Positions 53,943 through 62,359 of a DNA stretch of 64,000 nucleotides are shown in pieces; position 1 is the stretch's first letter; each line of letters begins with the position of its first letter. Location: positions 3,489,001 through 3,553,000 of the forward strand of contig JARUPY010000292.1 of NCBI GenBank assembly GCA_029817715.1. The letters are read 5' to 3'. Source of the stretch: Melastoma dodecandrum. Lineage: Eukaryota; Streptophyta; Magnoliopsida; Myrtales; Melastomataceae. The notes below the pieces were generated by a model that saw only the letters and a program-made list of their open reading frames with translations, searched no databases and was not told the DNA's origin. The position numbers and the translations under genes were made by a program.

Positions 53943-54680
53943 ATGTTCGATCTCACCGGCCGCAAGGCCCTCGTCACCGGCGCCACCGGCGGCCTCGGGC
54001 AGGCGATCGCCCGGGCGCTGCACGCCCAGGGCGCCACCGTCGCCCTGTCCGGCACGCGCCCGCAGGCGCTGGAAGCCCTGGCGGCGGAACTCGGCGAGCG
54101 CGCGAGCCCGGTGGCGGCCGACCTCGCCGATGCGACCTCGGTCGAGGGCCTCGTCCCGGCCGCCGAGGCCGCGATCGGCCCCCTCGACATCCTGGTGAAC
54201 AACGCCGGCATCACCCGCGACAACCTGTTCATGCGGATGAAGGACGAGGAGTGGGAGCAGGTGCTCTCGGTCAACCTCACCGCCGCGTTCCGCCTGTCGC
54301 GGGCCGCCGTGAAGGGCATGATGCGCCGCCGCTTCGGGCGGATCGTCAACATCGGCTCGGTCGTGGGCTCGACCGGCAATCCCGGCCAGGGCAACTACGC
54401 CGCCGCCAAGGCCGGGCTCGTGGGCCTGACCAAGGCGCTCGCCGCCGAAGTCGCCTCCCGCGGAATCACCGTCAACTGCATCGCCCCGGGCTTCATCAGC
54501 TCGCCGATGACCGACGCCCTCAACGAGAAGCAGCGCGAGGGCATCCTGGCCCGGGTCCCGGCCGGGCGGCTCGGCGAGGGCGCGGAGGTCGCCGCCGCCT
54601 GCCTCTACCTGTCGTCCGCGGAGGCCGGCTACGTCACCGGCCACACGCTGCACGTGAACGGCGGAATGGCGATGTACTAG
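53943..54680 (+). CDS. fabG: 3-oxoacyl-ACP reductase
   Basis: A 245-residue short-chain dehydrogenase that reduces 3-oxoacyl-ACP with NADPH. The cofactor motif is TGATGGLG (about 12-19). The catalytic residues are S139 (NIGSVVGSTG), Y152 and K156 (GNYAAAKAG). The C-terminus HTLHVNGGMAMY is complete. The stop TAG (54678-54680) directly abuts the remnant of an IS end. The gene is intact despite the insertion that follows. Confidence 0.96.
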   Translation: MFDLTGRKALVTGATGGLGQAIARALHAQGATVALSGTRPQALEALAAELGERASPVAADLADATSVEGLVPAAEAAIGPLDILVNNAGITRDNLFMRMKDEEWEQVLSVNLTAAFRLSRAAVKGMMRRRFGRIVNIGSVVGSTGNPGQGNYAAAKAGLVGLTKALAAEVASRGITVNCIAPGFISSPMTDALNEKQREGILARVPAGRLGEGAEVAAACLYLSSAEAGYVTGHTLHVNGGMAMY

Positions 54681-54765
54681 GGTCTCGACGCGATCAGCAC
54701 CGGAAGTGAGACGGCGGCGATCAAAGCGACGGCCGAGGCGGAGTGTAGCGCTCGACGGCGCAGGC
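54681..54765 (-). mobile_element. Remnant of an IS5-like insertion sequence end
   Basis: The 85 bases after fabG align by eye to the end of the transposase remnant at 56082 onwards (about 70% identity; both contain CGATCAGCACC after AGGG). On the minus strand it encodes a short hydrophobic tail (HSASAVALIAAVSLPVL) comparable to the ASALALASVIAFWC end of the IS5-type transposase. Only about 25 codons remain. It marks the left edge of the insertion that separates fabG from acpP, in the same orientation as the right-hand remnant. Confidence 0.6.
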
Positions 54766-55105
54766 GCCCTGTGGGGGCACCGGGCCGGTTCCGAGCGTTT
54801 CTTGAGCTCCGGCCGGGTCTTGGCGCAGGTGGCGTGCTGGGCCGGACTCCGGTCGAAAGTGGCATCGAAGGTGCCGGCTTGGAGACCGGACTTCGGCGCT
54901 CGCGCTGTGACTCAGTAGTTCGCCCGTATGGGCAGTCATTTGAAAATTTCGACGCGAGCCTATTAGGGACGATCGCAAACATATATTGAACATCGACGCA
55001 TGGTCCAATATCTGAGACTTTGCGTGCCAATTTTGGCAGAGGCGGCCAATCCCCTTTGGCCCATGCCCGCGTTCCCGAGATCGAGCGAATTAGTTCGGGG
55101 TGGTG
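54766..55105. other. 340-bp non-coding stretch in the fabG-acpP insertion
   Basis: The GC content falls gradually from high to about 50% across this stretch toward the sterol-desaturase gene. No convincing gene or known motif is present; a long minus-strand frame across it is the antisense of the next gene. It probably carries the promoter of that gene. Confidence 0.5.
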
Positions 55106-56080
55106 ATGACGGATTTTTTCAAGCAAATCATCCATGCACCGCAGTTGCTGATAACCTGGGCAATGTTTTTTAGTTTCGGATTGGCGTTTTACGTAGCATA
55201 TTTGGTGAAGAATCGCGCGAAATTCTCTTTTTCTGAACTTGCAAGACAATGCGTGCCGTTCAATGTTCTTACGGAGAAAAGCTTTCATACAGATGTAAAA
55301 ATTTACATTATTGGAAAGCTGACGGACGGTTTTATCATCATACCTGCCGTATTTCTTACTGCTATCTGTTGTAATGCGTATAATTCTTTTGCGAGGCAAA
55401 TTTTTCCAGACTTCGTAGCGCTTGATTTTAATTTATTTTATGCCAGTATTTGCACAGTGATTATCTTTATTGTCATAGAGTTCTCGGATTTTCTCTGTCA
55501 CTACGTCGAGCACAAAGTACCGTTCCTCTGGGAGCTTCATAAAGTCCATCACTCGGCGCAAACTCTCAACCCCCTCACATCGAAGCGGGGCCATCCCGTG
55601 GCGGCGGCGCTTGAAGCCATTGTGAGAGGGCTTCTGACTGCCGTGCCGGGTGGCTTGTTCATGTTCCTGTTCGGTCTCAGTGTCGTTGAGGCAACGTCAT
55701 TATCTTTCGTCGCTTCGAAGGTTTTTATCCTTCTCACGCTCGACCCATTGAAGCATTCTCATCTTCCGATCAGCTTGGGATTTTTCGACAAATTCCTAAT
55801 CAGTCCACACATGCATCAGATACATCATAGCAAAGTGCAGGCGCACTGGGATAAGAACTTCGGGACCAATTTATCAATATTCGATTGGGCGCTTGGGACT
55901 GCTTACAGACCGAGACGAGGCGAGATGCCGGTCTTCGGCATCTCCGGACTCAAAGACGAAACGCTGATGAAATACAATTCTTTGTATGGATCTTATGTTG
56001 CTCCATTGACCAAGAGCTACAAAAGGATCCGAAAAATGGTAACCAACAAGGCAGTCTCGACCGGGCAATCGGCATCATAG
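55106..56080 (+). CDS. Sterol desaturase / fatty acid hydroxylase family protein
   Basis: A membrane diiron-type enzyme of 324 residues with hydrophobic segments near residues 15-35, 70-90, 115-135 and 180-205. The histidine boxes are visible: DFLCHYVEHK, ELHKVHHSAQ and HMHQIHHSK, as in the fatty acid hydroxylase superfamily. It should hydroxylate or desaturate a lipid or sterol-like substrate. Codon use and GC (about 45%) differ sharply from the neighbours, which suggests transfer. The TAG stop directly adjoins the IS5-like remnant, so the original C-terminus may have been altered. GTG codons at 55100 and 55103 are alternative starts. Confidence 0.85.
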   Translation: MTDFFKQIIHAPQLLITWAMFFSFGLAFYVAYLVKNRAKFSFSELARQCVPFNVLTEKSFHTDVKIYIIGKLTDGFIIIPAVFLTAICCNAYNSFARQIFPDFVALDFNLFYASICTVIIFIVIEFSDFLCHYVEHKVPFLWELHKVHHSAQTLNPLTSKRGHPVAAALEAIVRGLLTAVPGGLFMFLFGLSVVEATSLSFVASKVFILLTLDPLKHSHLPISLGFFDKFLISPHMHQIHHSKVQAHWDKNFGTNLSIFDWALGTAYRPRRGEMPVFGISGLKDETLMKYNSLYGSYVAPLTKSYKRIRKMVTNKAVSTGQSAS

Positions 56081-56081
56081 G

Positions 56082-56888
56082 GCCGGGACCCGATCAGCAC
56101 CAGAAGGCGATGACGGAAGCCAGAGCGAGAGCTGAAGCGTAGTTGCGGGCTCGTTGGTCGTGGTGGGTGGCGATGTGGCGGAGGTCCTTGAGGCGGTTGA
56201 AGGTCGCCTCGATCCGCCAGCGTTCCCGATAGCGCGGCTTGTCACGGCGGATCCTTCTCTCGCGGCCGCGTTTGCCCGGCATGATGCCCTTCTCGCGGGG
56301 CTCCTGCGCGCAGCCAATCAGCGTCGTAGCCCTTGTCGGCGCTCGGGCCGTGGATCCGGCCCGGCGCCTCGGTCGGGACGGCCTGAGCAGAGGTGACATC
56401 GCTGGCGTTATCGGTCGTCAGCTGGAGGACGCCGGGCCGGCCGAGGACGTCGGTGAGTGCATGAACCTTGCTCGGCTGGCCGCCCCGCGCGACTGGCCGA
56501 GGGCCTGCGCTATCCCTGCCCGTTTTTTCCGCCCTGCGTCGAGCGATGTGCGCGCAGGCCGAAGCTGCCGATGGCCGCCGCCTCGCCCGGACAGCCGACC
56601 CTGGCCAGGGCGGCCGCCATCGCCTTCCGGACGCCACGCCGGGACTGACGGTTGAAGCGGTTGTAGACGGTCGGGCGAGACCCATAGGCGGCGGGGCAGT
56701 CACGTCAGCGGCAGCCCGAGGTGCGCCCGTCCAGGATGCCGGAGATGATTGGCCGGTCGTCCCTTCCGTTCCGGTCCGGGCTGATCCTGGGGCGTGAACG
56801 GAGCCATCACCGCCCATTGCTCATCCGAGAGCCAGAGCAGGTCCGCCGTCGCCGCCGCCCCGCGATAATCGGCGGCCCTGCATCCCAA
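56082..56888 (-). pseudogene. Broken IS5-family transposase
   Basis: Pieces of one transposase lie in order on the minus strand but in different frames. The N-terminal part (near 56888-56770) reads [21 protein letters not shown]. The middle (about 56500-56330) reads KVHALTDVLGRPGVLQLT and SADKGYDADWLR. The C-terminal part (about 56250-56094) reads RYRERWRIEATFNRLKDLRH and ends ASVIAFWC. At least two frame changes are required, so it cannot make a full transposase. No terminal inverted repeat pair was identified with confidence. It forms the right edge of the insertion between fabG and acpP. Confidence 0.85.
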
Positions 56889-57251
56889 ACCCGCGAACCC
56901 TGCACGCCTCGGTTCGGTTCACGCCCTGGGATCTGTATACTGGTCTCGGCCGTTCGCGAATCAGGGTGTTCGGCACGTAAACGCCACACCGCTGAAGGCT
57001 TTCTGAACGGCCCCTCGCCAGGGCAGGAGGCCTGTGCTACCAACCCCCCGCAGCCGCGCAGGGGGTTGACGGGTCAGCGGGTTTTCAGTCCAAGGGCCTC
57101 CCGGCGGGGGCATCCCGGTGCACCGGGCCGGTTCACCGTCAGAAGCACGCGCAATCGCACACCGGCCGCTCAACAAGCCCGCAGGGGCGCGACGCGGTCA
57201 AGCACCACCCCGAGAAGACTGACAGACCAAAAGGACGAGGACGGAAGACCG
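56889..57251. other. 363-bp region upstream of acpP with a G/C hairpin
   Basis: No gene is convincing here. AACCCCC (57042-57048) and GGGGGTT (57061-57067) can pair into a 7-base-pair stem. A TATACT at about 56936 could be a -10 element, but no good -35 element stands at 17 bases. As the original upstream sequence of acpP was displaced by the insertion, this segment must supply the promoter of acpP-fabF now. Confidence 0.4.
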
Positions 57252-57491
57252 ATGAGCGATATCGCTGAGCGCGTGAAGAAGATCGTGGTCGAGCACCTGG
57301 GCGTGGAGCCCGAGAAGGTGGTCGAGAGCGCCAACTTCATCGACGACCTCGGTGCCGACAGCCTCGACACGGTCGAGCTGGTCATGGCCTTCGAGGAGGA
57401 GTTCAACGTCGAGATCCCGGACGACGCGGCCGAGACCATCCAGACGGTCGGCGACGCCGTGAAGTTCCTGGAGAAGAACTCCGCCGCCTGA
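57252..57491 (+). CDS. acpP: Acyl carrier protein
   Basis: A 79-residue acidic four-helix carrier protein of fatty-acid synthesis. The phosphopantetheine attachment site is S37 in [34 protein letters not shown] is the standard start, and the ATG at 57252 has GGAAG upstream. fabF follows after 180 bases. The usual fabG-acpP junction is broken by a 2.2-2.5 kb insertion, so acpP probably relies on its own promoter. Confidence 0.97.
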   Translation: MSDIAERVKKIVVEHLGVEPEKVVESANFIDDLGADSLDTVELVMAFEEEFNVEIPDDAAETIQTVGDAVKFLEKNSAA

Positions 57492-57671
57492 GGGCGCCGG
57501 GACTTTTCCTTTGACGCGGCGCGGGTGAGGCGGAACAGCCCCCGCGCCGTCATGCGTTTCAAGGTTCGAAGGCGTGAACGGTCCCGCCAGGACCGGATCC
57601 GCCTCCGGCAGGTGTAGACGATGCGCTCCGGTCCCGGCGGCCCGGACGCGCCTGAAGACGGGACGAGTGCG

Positions 57672-58583
57672 ATGCGGCGGGTGGTGGTCACGGGTCTGGG
57701 GATGGTCACGCCGCTGGGCTGCGGGGTGGAGCACACCTGGAGCCGGCTGATCGCGGGCGACAGCGGCGCCGGCCCGATCCGCGGCTTCGAATCCGCCGAC
57801 CTGCCCTGCCGGATCGCCGCGCAGGTCCCCTTCGGCGACGGCACCGACGGCACCTTCAACCCCGATCGCGTGATGGAGGTGAAGGAGCAGCGCAAGGTCG
57901 ACCCGTTCATCGTCTACGCGATGGCGGCGGCCGACGAGGCCCTGAAGGATGCCGGCTGGGCGCCGAAGAGCCACGAGGACCAGTGCGCCACCGGCGTGCT
58001 GATCGGCTCCGGCATCGGCGGCATCGGCGGCATCTACGACGCCTCCGTGACCCTGCACGAGAAGGGCCCGCGCCGGATCTCGCCGTTCTTCATCCCGGGC
58101 CGGATCATCAACCTCGCCTCCGGCCAGGTCTCGATCGCCCACGGCCTGAAAGGTCCGAACAACGCCGTGGTGACGGCCTGCTCCACGGGCGCCCACGCGA
58201 TCGGCGACGCGAGCCGCCTGATCGCGCTGGGCGACGCCGACGTGATGGTGGCGGGCGGCGCCGAGTCGCCGGTGAACCGCCTCTCGATCGCGGGTTTTTC
58301 CGCCTGCCGGGCGCTGACCACGGGCTTCAACGACACGCCGGAGAAGGCCTCGCGCCCCTACGACCGCGACCGCGACGGCTTCCTCATGGGCGAGGGCGCC
58401 GGCATCGTGGTGCTGGAGGAGTACGAGCACGCCAAGGCCCGCGGCGCGAAGATCTACGCCGAGGTGGTGGGCTACGGCCTCTCGGGCGACGCCTACCACA
58501 TCACCTCCCCCTCCCCGGACGGCGACGGCGCCTTCCGCTGCATGAGCGCGGCGGTGAAGCGGGCCGGGATCTCGCCCGCCGAG

Positions 58584-58618
<35 letters not shown>

Positions 58619-58931
58619 CATGGGCGACGAACTGGAGCTGAAGGCCGTGGAGCGGCTCCTGGGCGATGCCGCCGCGGGGGCGACCATGTCGTCCACCAAG
58701 AGCTCGGTGGGCCACCTGCTGGGCGCCGCCGGCTCGGTCGAGGCGATTTTTTCGATCCTCGTCCTGCGCGACAACGTCATCCCGCCGACGCTCAACCTCG
58801 ACAACCCCTCGGTCGACACCAAGATCGATCTGGTGCCGTTCGAGGCGAAGCGGAAGCAGGTGGATGTCGTGCTGTCGAACTCGTTTGGGTTTGGTGGGAC
58901 GAATGCGTCGTTGGTGATGCGGCGAGTATAG
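57672..58931 (+). CDS. fabF: Beta-ketoacyl-ACP synthase II
   Basis: A 419-residue condensing enzyme of fatty-acid elongation. The active-site Cys is C170 in VVTACSTGAHAI. The two catalytic His are in INAHGTSTPMGD (about residue 310) and SSVGHLLGAAGS (about 347). MRRVVVTGLGMVTPLG is the family start, and the ATG at 57672 was chosen over an in-frame one at 57621. The C-terminus SNSFGFGGTNASLVMRR is complete. The expected next gene in this order (mltG) is not seen; a low-GC ATPase gene begins 86 bases downstream. Confidence 0.96.
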
Positions 58932-59017
58932 ACCGTTCGAGTAAGTCACTACCTCGGGTTGACATAATGCTCAGAATTTCGCTCAAGCTGTCTTGGCGAA
59001 ATTTTTGAGAGCCTGGA

Positions 59018-60481
59018 ATGGACATCCGTCCTTCGGACATAACCGCGCTAACTGAAAAAGTTAAAAAGCGTTCGTTTGCCCACTATCTCATGGAGATAAA
59101 ACTGGCCAACGTACGGGCTTTCAAAGGGCAAAAAATAACGCTCGATTTCCCCGTCACAGCGATAATTGGGACGAATGGCGGTGGCAAGTCCACTATACTC
59201 GGCGCAGCCGCACTCGCCTATAAAGCAGTAAAGCCTGGGGATTTCTTTCCGAAATCAAACGTCAGCGATAATTCGATGGCTGATTGGCGCATCGAATATG
59301 AATTGATAGATCGCAGTGTCGATAAATCTGGAACACTGGCGAGAAATGCGCGGTTTGTTTCTGCAAAATGGCGCCGCGAAAATTTGATAGATCGAGATGT
59401 GGTTGTTGTACCCATCCAAAGAACTGTTCCTGCTAGTGAACAACCAAGATATAAGCGCTTCATTGGTATTTACAAGGAAGAAGGTGCTGTAATCGAAGAG
59501 TTAAACTCTGATATTAGAAAACGTGCCGGGGCTATTCTCGGAAAGAATCTAAAGGGCTATAGCGTTGCAAAATTAAAAAAAGAAGACAGCGTCTATCTGA
59601 TGCTCGGCGTGCAAAACGAGAATGATTATTCACAGTTTCATTTCGGGGCCGGAGAAGCATCTGTAATCGAGATGATTTCGAGTATCGAGCAGGCGCCGGA
59701 TCAAGCGCTGATATTGATTGAAGAACTCGAAAACGGCCTTCATCCGGTCGCAACCGAAAAGATGACGGAATATTTGATTGATGTGGCCAAAAGAAAGAAG
59801 AGTCAGATAATATTCACGACTCACTCAGAATATGCTCTTAAAAAGCTTCCTCCTAATGCAATCTGGGCATGCATTGATGGCCAAGCTTACCAAGGAAAGC
59901 TCTCGATAGATAGCTTGAGGGCCATTAAGGGACAGGTTGAAAAGCAGATCGCTGTTTTCGTCGAGGATGATTTTGCCAAAGATCTGCTTGAAGAAGCTCT
60001 AAGGCAGATCGACTCTCAGTTATTGGACGCTGCTGAAGTCCATAAGGCTGGGGGCTACCCATTCCTAATTGAGGTGATGCAACATCACAATAAAAATCCT
60101 ACAGTGAAAATAAAAGCAATTGCTGTCGTGGATGGTGATCAAACAGATTTCGAAGACGAAACGAATTCTACTTTTGTTCTGCCTGGATCGACCCCAGAGT
60201 TATCTGTGTTCAATTACATTAACGACAATGTTGCATCTCTGGCTTCAGTTCTTCAGCAAAGGTGCCTTTGCCCTCAAGTTTCACAGGATCGGATCGTAAA
60301 AATTTTTGAGAAAATCGATCTATCTACAACAGATGTCCATCTTTATTTTTCTAAAATTGGCCAAGAAATGGGGTTTATTTCGGAGCTTACCGTCAGAAGA
60401 GCTTGCATCTCCATATATGTAGAAAATAACAAAGAAAATTTTACATCCATCATTCAAGCATTACGGAAGCGGCTCGAATAG
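59018..60481 (+). CDS. AAA ATPase with OLD-like/TOPRIM-like tail, candidate defence protein
   Basis: A 487-residue protein of low GC (about 42-45%). The ATPase half has Walker A GTNGGGKST (51-59), an ABC-like signature FHFGAGEASVIEM (208-219), Walker B LILIEELENGLHP (231-243) and the His in FTTHSE (269). This layout is that of SMC/RecF/OLD-type ATPases. The C-terminal half has IAVFVEDDFAKDLL (311-324) and IAVVDGDQTD (368-377), which may be the Glu and Asp-x-Asp motifs of a TOPRIM or DUF4435-like domain. OLD proteins, Gabija GajA and PARIS systems use related parts; no standard partner gene is adjacent. It is a probable solitary anti-phage or anti-plasmid protein (inference). Confidence 0.75.
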   Translation: MDIRPSDITALTEKVKKRSFAHYLMEIKLANVRAFKGQKITLDFPVTAIIGTNGGGKSTILGAAALAYKAVKPGDFFPKSNVSDNSMADWRIEYELIDRSVDKSGTLARNARFVSAKWRRENLIDRDVVVVPIQRTVPASEQPRYKRFIGIYKEEGAVIEELNSDIRKRAGAILGKNLKGYSVAKLKKEDSVYLMLGVQNENDYSQFHFGAGEASVIEMISSIEQAPDQALILIEELENGLHPVATEKMTEYLIDVAKRKKSQIIFTTHSEYALKKLPPNAIWACIDGQAYQGKLSIDSLRAIKGQVEKQIAVFVEDDFAKDLLEEALRQIDSQLLDAAEVHKAGGYPFLIEVMQHHNKNPTVKIKAIAVVDGDQTDFEDETNSTFVLPGSTPELSVFNYINDNVASLASVLQQRCLCPQVSQDRIVKIFEKIDLSTTDVHLYFSKIGQEMGFISELTVRRACISIYVENNKENFTSIIQALRKRLE

Positions 60482-60491
60482 GTTTGATTGC

Positions 60492-60762
60492 TCACCACCC
60501 CCTCCGCTCATCCGCCCCCGGCACCCGCCCCTGCGGCGTGAGCGCGTGCACCACCTCGGGCAGCGCCTGGGCGAGCTGCGACAGCAGCGTCTCGCGGTCC
60601 AGCCCGGTCTGGCTCTGGAGGGTGTCCACCGTGTCGGGGCCGAGCGCCCGGGCGAGCTGGTCCGGGGCCATCGGGCGGTTGGTGCCATGGCCGATCCAGG
60701 ACTCGATCACGTCGCCGAGGCCCCCCTGGCGGAAGCGATCCACCAGCCCGTCGAGGCCGCCG
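60492..60762 (-). pseudogene. Truncated duplicate of the yidB 3' end
   Basis: This 271-bp stretch is a gap-free direct copy of 61397-61667, the 3' end of the full yidB gene, with about 14 mismatches counted by eye (roughly 95% identity). The copy keeps the frame and a stop (TGA in place of TAG). It lacks the first two thirds of the gene; a GTG at 60788 could start a short protein. It starts 11 bases after the ATPase stop. The two copies flank the DUF4926-DUF6883 pair. Confidence 0.85.
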
Positions 60763-60803
60763 CGGTCGCTTGCAAATCGGAGGGCCACGGATATCTTCGC
60801 GCC

Positions 60804-61055
60804 ATGGTGTTGGCCCGTGCCTATCAGTTCCGCCAGGACGACCTGCGATCAGACCTTCGGGATCTCGATCGCGTCGCGCTGACGGCTGCCGTGGTCAGCG
60901 ACGACGGGGACGCGCTGCCGCCCGGGTCGGAGGGCACGATCGTCAGCGTCTACCGCGACGGAGAGGCCTACGTCGTCGAGTTTCCCACGCCGCTCGGCGC
61001 CCTGGCGACGGTTCGGCCCGGCGATCTGAAGCTCATCGAACGCGCCCCGATGTGA
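60804..61055 (+). CDS. DUF4926 domain-containing protein, 83 aa
   Basis: An 83-residue soluble protein. RDLDRVALTAAVVSDDGDAL, PGSEGTIVSVYRDGEAYVVE and VRPGDLKLIE match the DUF4926 pattern (small beta-barrel type). These proteins are often next to DUF6883 genes and appear in accessory, toxin-immunity-like settings; their biochemical role is unknown. The ATG at 60804 has no strong ribosome site. Its TGA overlaps the next start by 4 bases, so the two are translated together. Confidence 0.75.
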   Translation: MVLARAYQFRQDDLRSDLRDLDRVALTAAVVSDDGDALPPGSEGTIVSVYRDGEAYVVEFPTPLGALATVRPGDLKLIERAPM

Positions 61056-61393
61056 CGACGGACGTCGGCGCCGTCGTCTGGACCGTCGAACGGCCCAAGA
61101 TCGTCGGCTATCTGCTCAATCCTGCGCACTCGGACGGCGCCTTCAAGGCGAAGTATCGTCTCGCGTTCGGCTACACGGCCGAGACACCCGAGCGGCTGGC
61201 CGACGATCTGGTGAGCCACGCCGTCGCCCATTGGCCGGGGCGTCGGATGCTGCCCCCGCTCGGGCGACCGCGGTTGATCTTCGAAGGGCCTTTGCAGGCA
61301 CCGGATGGCCGCCGCATGTCGCTGCGGAGCGTCTGGGAGGAGACCACACCCGTGCAGATGCGCTTTCTCACCGCCTATCCGTGGAAGCCCTGA
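61052..61393 (+). CDS. DUF6883 domain-containing protein, 113 aa
   Basis: A 113-residue protein with the DUF6883 pattern: PKIVGYLLNPAHSDGAFKAK, then LAFGYTAETPERLADDLVSH, IFEGPLQAPDGRRMSLRSVW and RFLTAYPW at the end. The family is found in toxin, immunity and TA-like contexts, and its activity is not established. GTG at 61052 overlaps the DUF4926 stop (ATGTGA). The stop is 3 bases from the yidB stop on the other strand, so the gene ends exactly at the duplicated yidB segment. Confidence 0.75.
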   Translation: MTTDVGAVVWTVERPKIVGYLLNPAHSDGAFKAKYRLAFGYTAETPERLADDLVSHAVAHWPGRRMLPPLGRPRLIFEGPLQAPDGRRMSLRSVWEETTPVQMRFLTAYPWKP

Positions 61394-61396
61394 GCG

Positions 61397-62107
61397 CTAC
61401 CACCCCCGCCGCTCATCCGCCCCCGGCACCCGCCCCTGCGGCGTGAGCGCGTGCACCACCTCCGGCAGCGCCTGGGCCAGCTGCGCCAGCAGCGTCTCGC
61501 GGTCCATCCCGGTCTGGCTCTGAAGGGTGTCCACCGTGTCGGGGCCGAGCGCCCGGGCGAGCTGGTCCGGGGCCACCGGGCGGTTGGCGCCGGGGCCGAT
61601 CCAGGACTCGATCACGTCGCCGAGGCCCCCCTGGCGGAACCGGTCCACCAGCCCGTCGAGGCCGCCGAGATCCCCCTGCCCCGCCGGGGCGGCGTGGCTC
61701 GGGGCCGGGGCGGCGCCGGGGCCGTCGAGCATGCCGGACAAATCCGAAAAGTCGCCGGGCGGTAGGGACGGGTCGACGGGGCCCTTCGGGCCGCAGTCGC
61801 GGCGGTTGCCAGACTGGTCCCAGCCGCCGATATCGCCGTTGTCGTCAGGGCGGCGGCCGCCGGCATCGGCGGGGTGCTGGCCGGGATCGCGCCCGTAGGG
61901 GCCGGCGCCGCCGGAGCGGTCGGCCTCGGGGCCCGGCTCGCCCTGGCGCCCGCGCCCGAAGATGTCGCCGAAGCCGCCGCTCGCGCCCTTGGCCAGCAGC
62001 AGCATCAGCAGGGCCTTCACCAGGGGCGACATCCCGCCGGCGCCGCCCTTCTGCCCGCCGAACACCTGTCCGAGCACGCCGCCGATCGCCGATTCGAGCA
62101 GTCCCAT
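61397..62107 (-). CDS. YidB/DUF937 family protein
   Basis: A 236-residue protein. The N-terminal MGLLESAIGGVLGQVFGGQKG and hydrophobic LVKALLMLLLAKGASGGFGD are followed by a Gly/Pro/Asp-rich linker of about 90 residues. The C-terminal DUF937 core reads LVDRFRQGGLGDVIESWIG, LARALGPDTVDTLQSQTG and LLAQLAQALPEVVHALTP. The function of YidB is unknown. The ATG at 62107 has GGGGAGA upstream. Its 3' end is duplicated at 60492-60762. Confidence 0.85.
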   Translation of the reverse strand: MGLLESAIGGVLGQVFGGQKGGAGGMSPLVKALLMLLLAKGASGGFGDIFGRGRQGEPGPEADRSGGAGPYGRDPGQHPADAGGRRPDDNGDIGGWDQSGNRRDCGPKGPVDPSLPPGDFSDLSGMLDGPGAAPAPSHAAPAGQGDLGGLDGLVDRFRQGGLGDVIESWIGPGANRPVAPDQLARALGPDTVDTLQSQTGMDRETLLAQLAQALPEVVHALTPQGRVPGADERRGW

Positions 62108-62359
62108 GGCCGTCTCCCCGGAGCCCGGATGCGGGCCTGGGCGGACAACAATCGGGGGCCGGTCCGGGTTGCCTCGCCGGACGCAGCCGCCCGGCGGATC
62201 CGCCGCGGGCCCCGGCGCGTGGAGCGCATCCGCAAGCGCCCCTGTCCGCGGCGCGGGGCGCGGTGCGGGATCGGACCGCTCCGGGCAACGCATCCCTCCC
62301 CCAGCCCGCGCCCGCAGGCCACGGCGGGGGCGGATCGCCGTCCGGACGTGCCGCCTCGG

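Noticed and set aside
54677..55399. 240-residue minus-strand frame over the fabG-desaturase gap
   Set aside because: Most of it is antisense to the desaturase gene and the low-GC gap; only its last 25 codons resemble a transposase tail, which is reported separately.
56889..57251. tRNA or other structured RNA gene before acpP
   Set aside because: A hairpin is present but there is no cloverleaf, no T-loop consensus and no CCA-like end.
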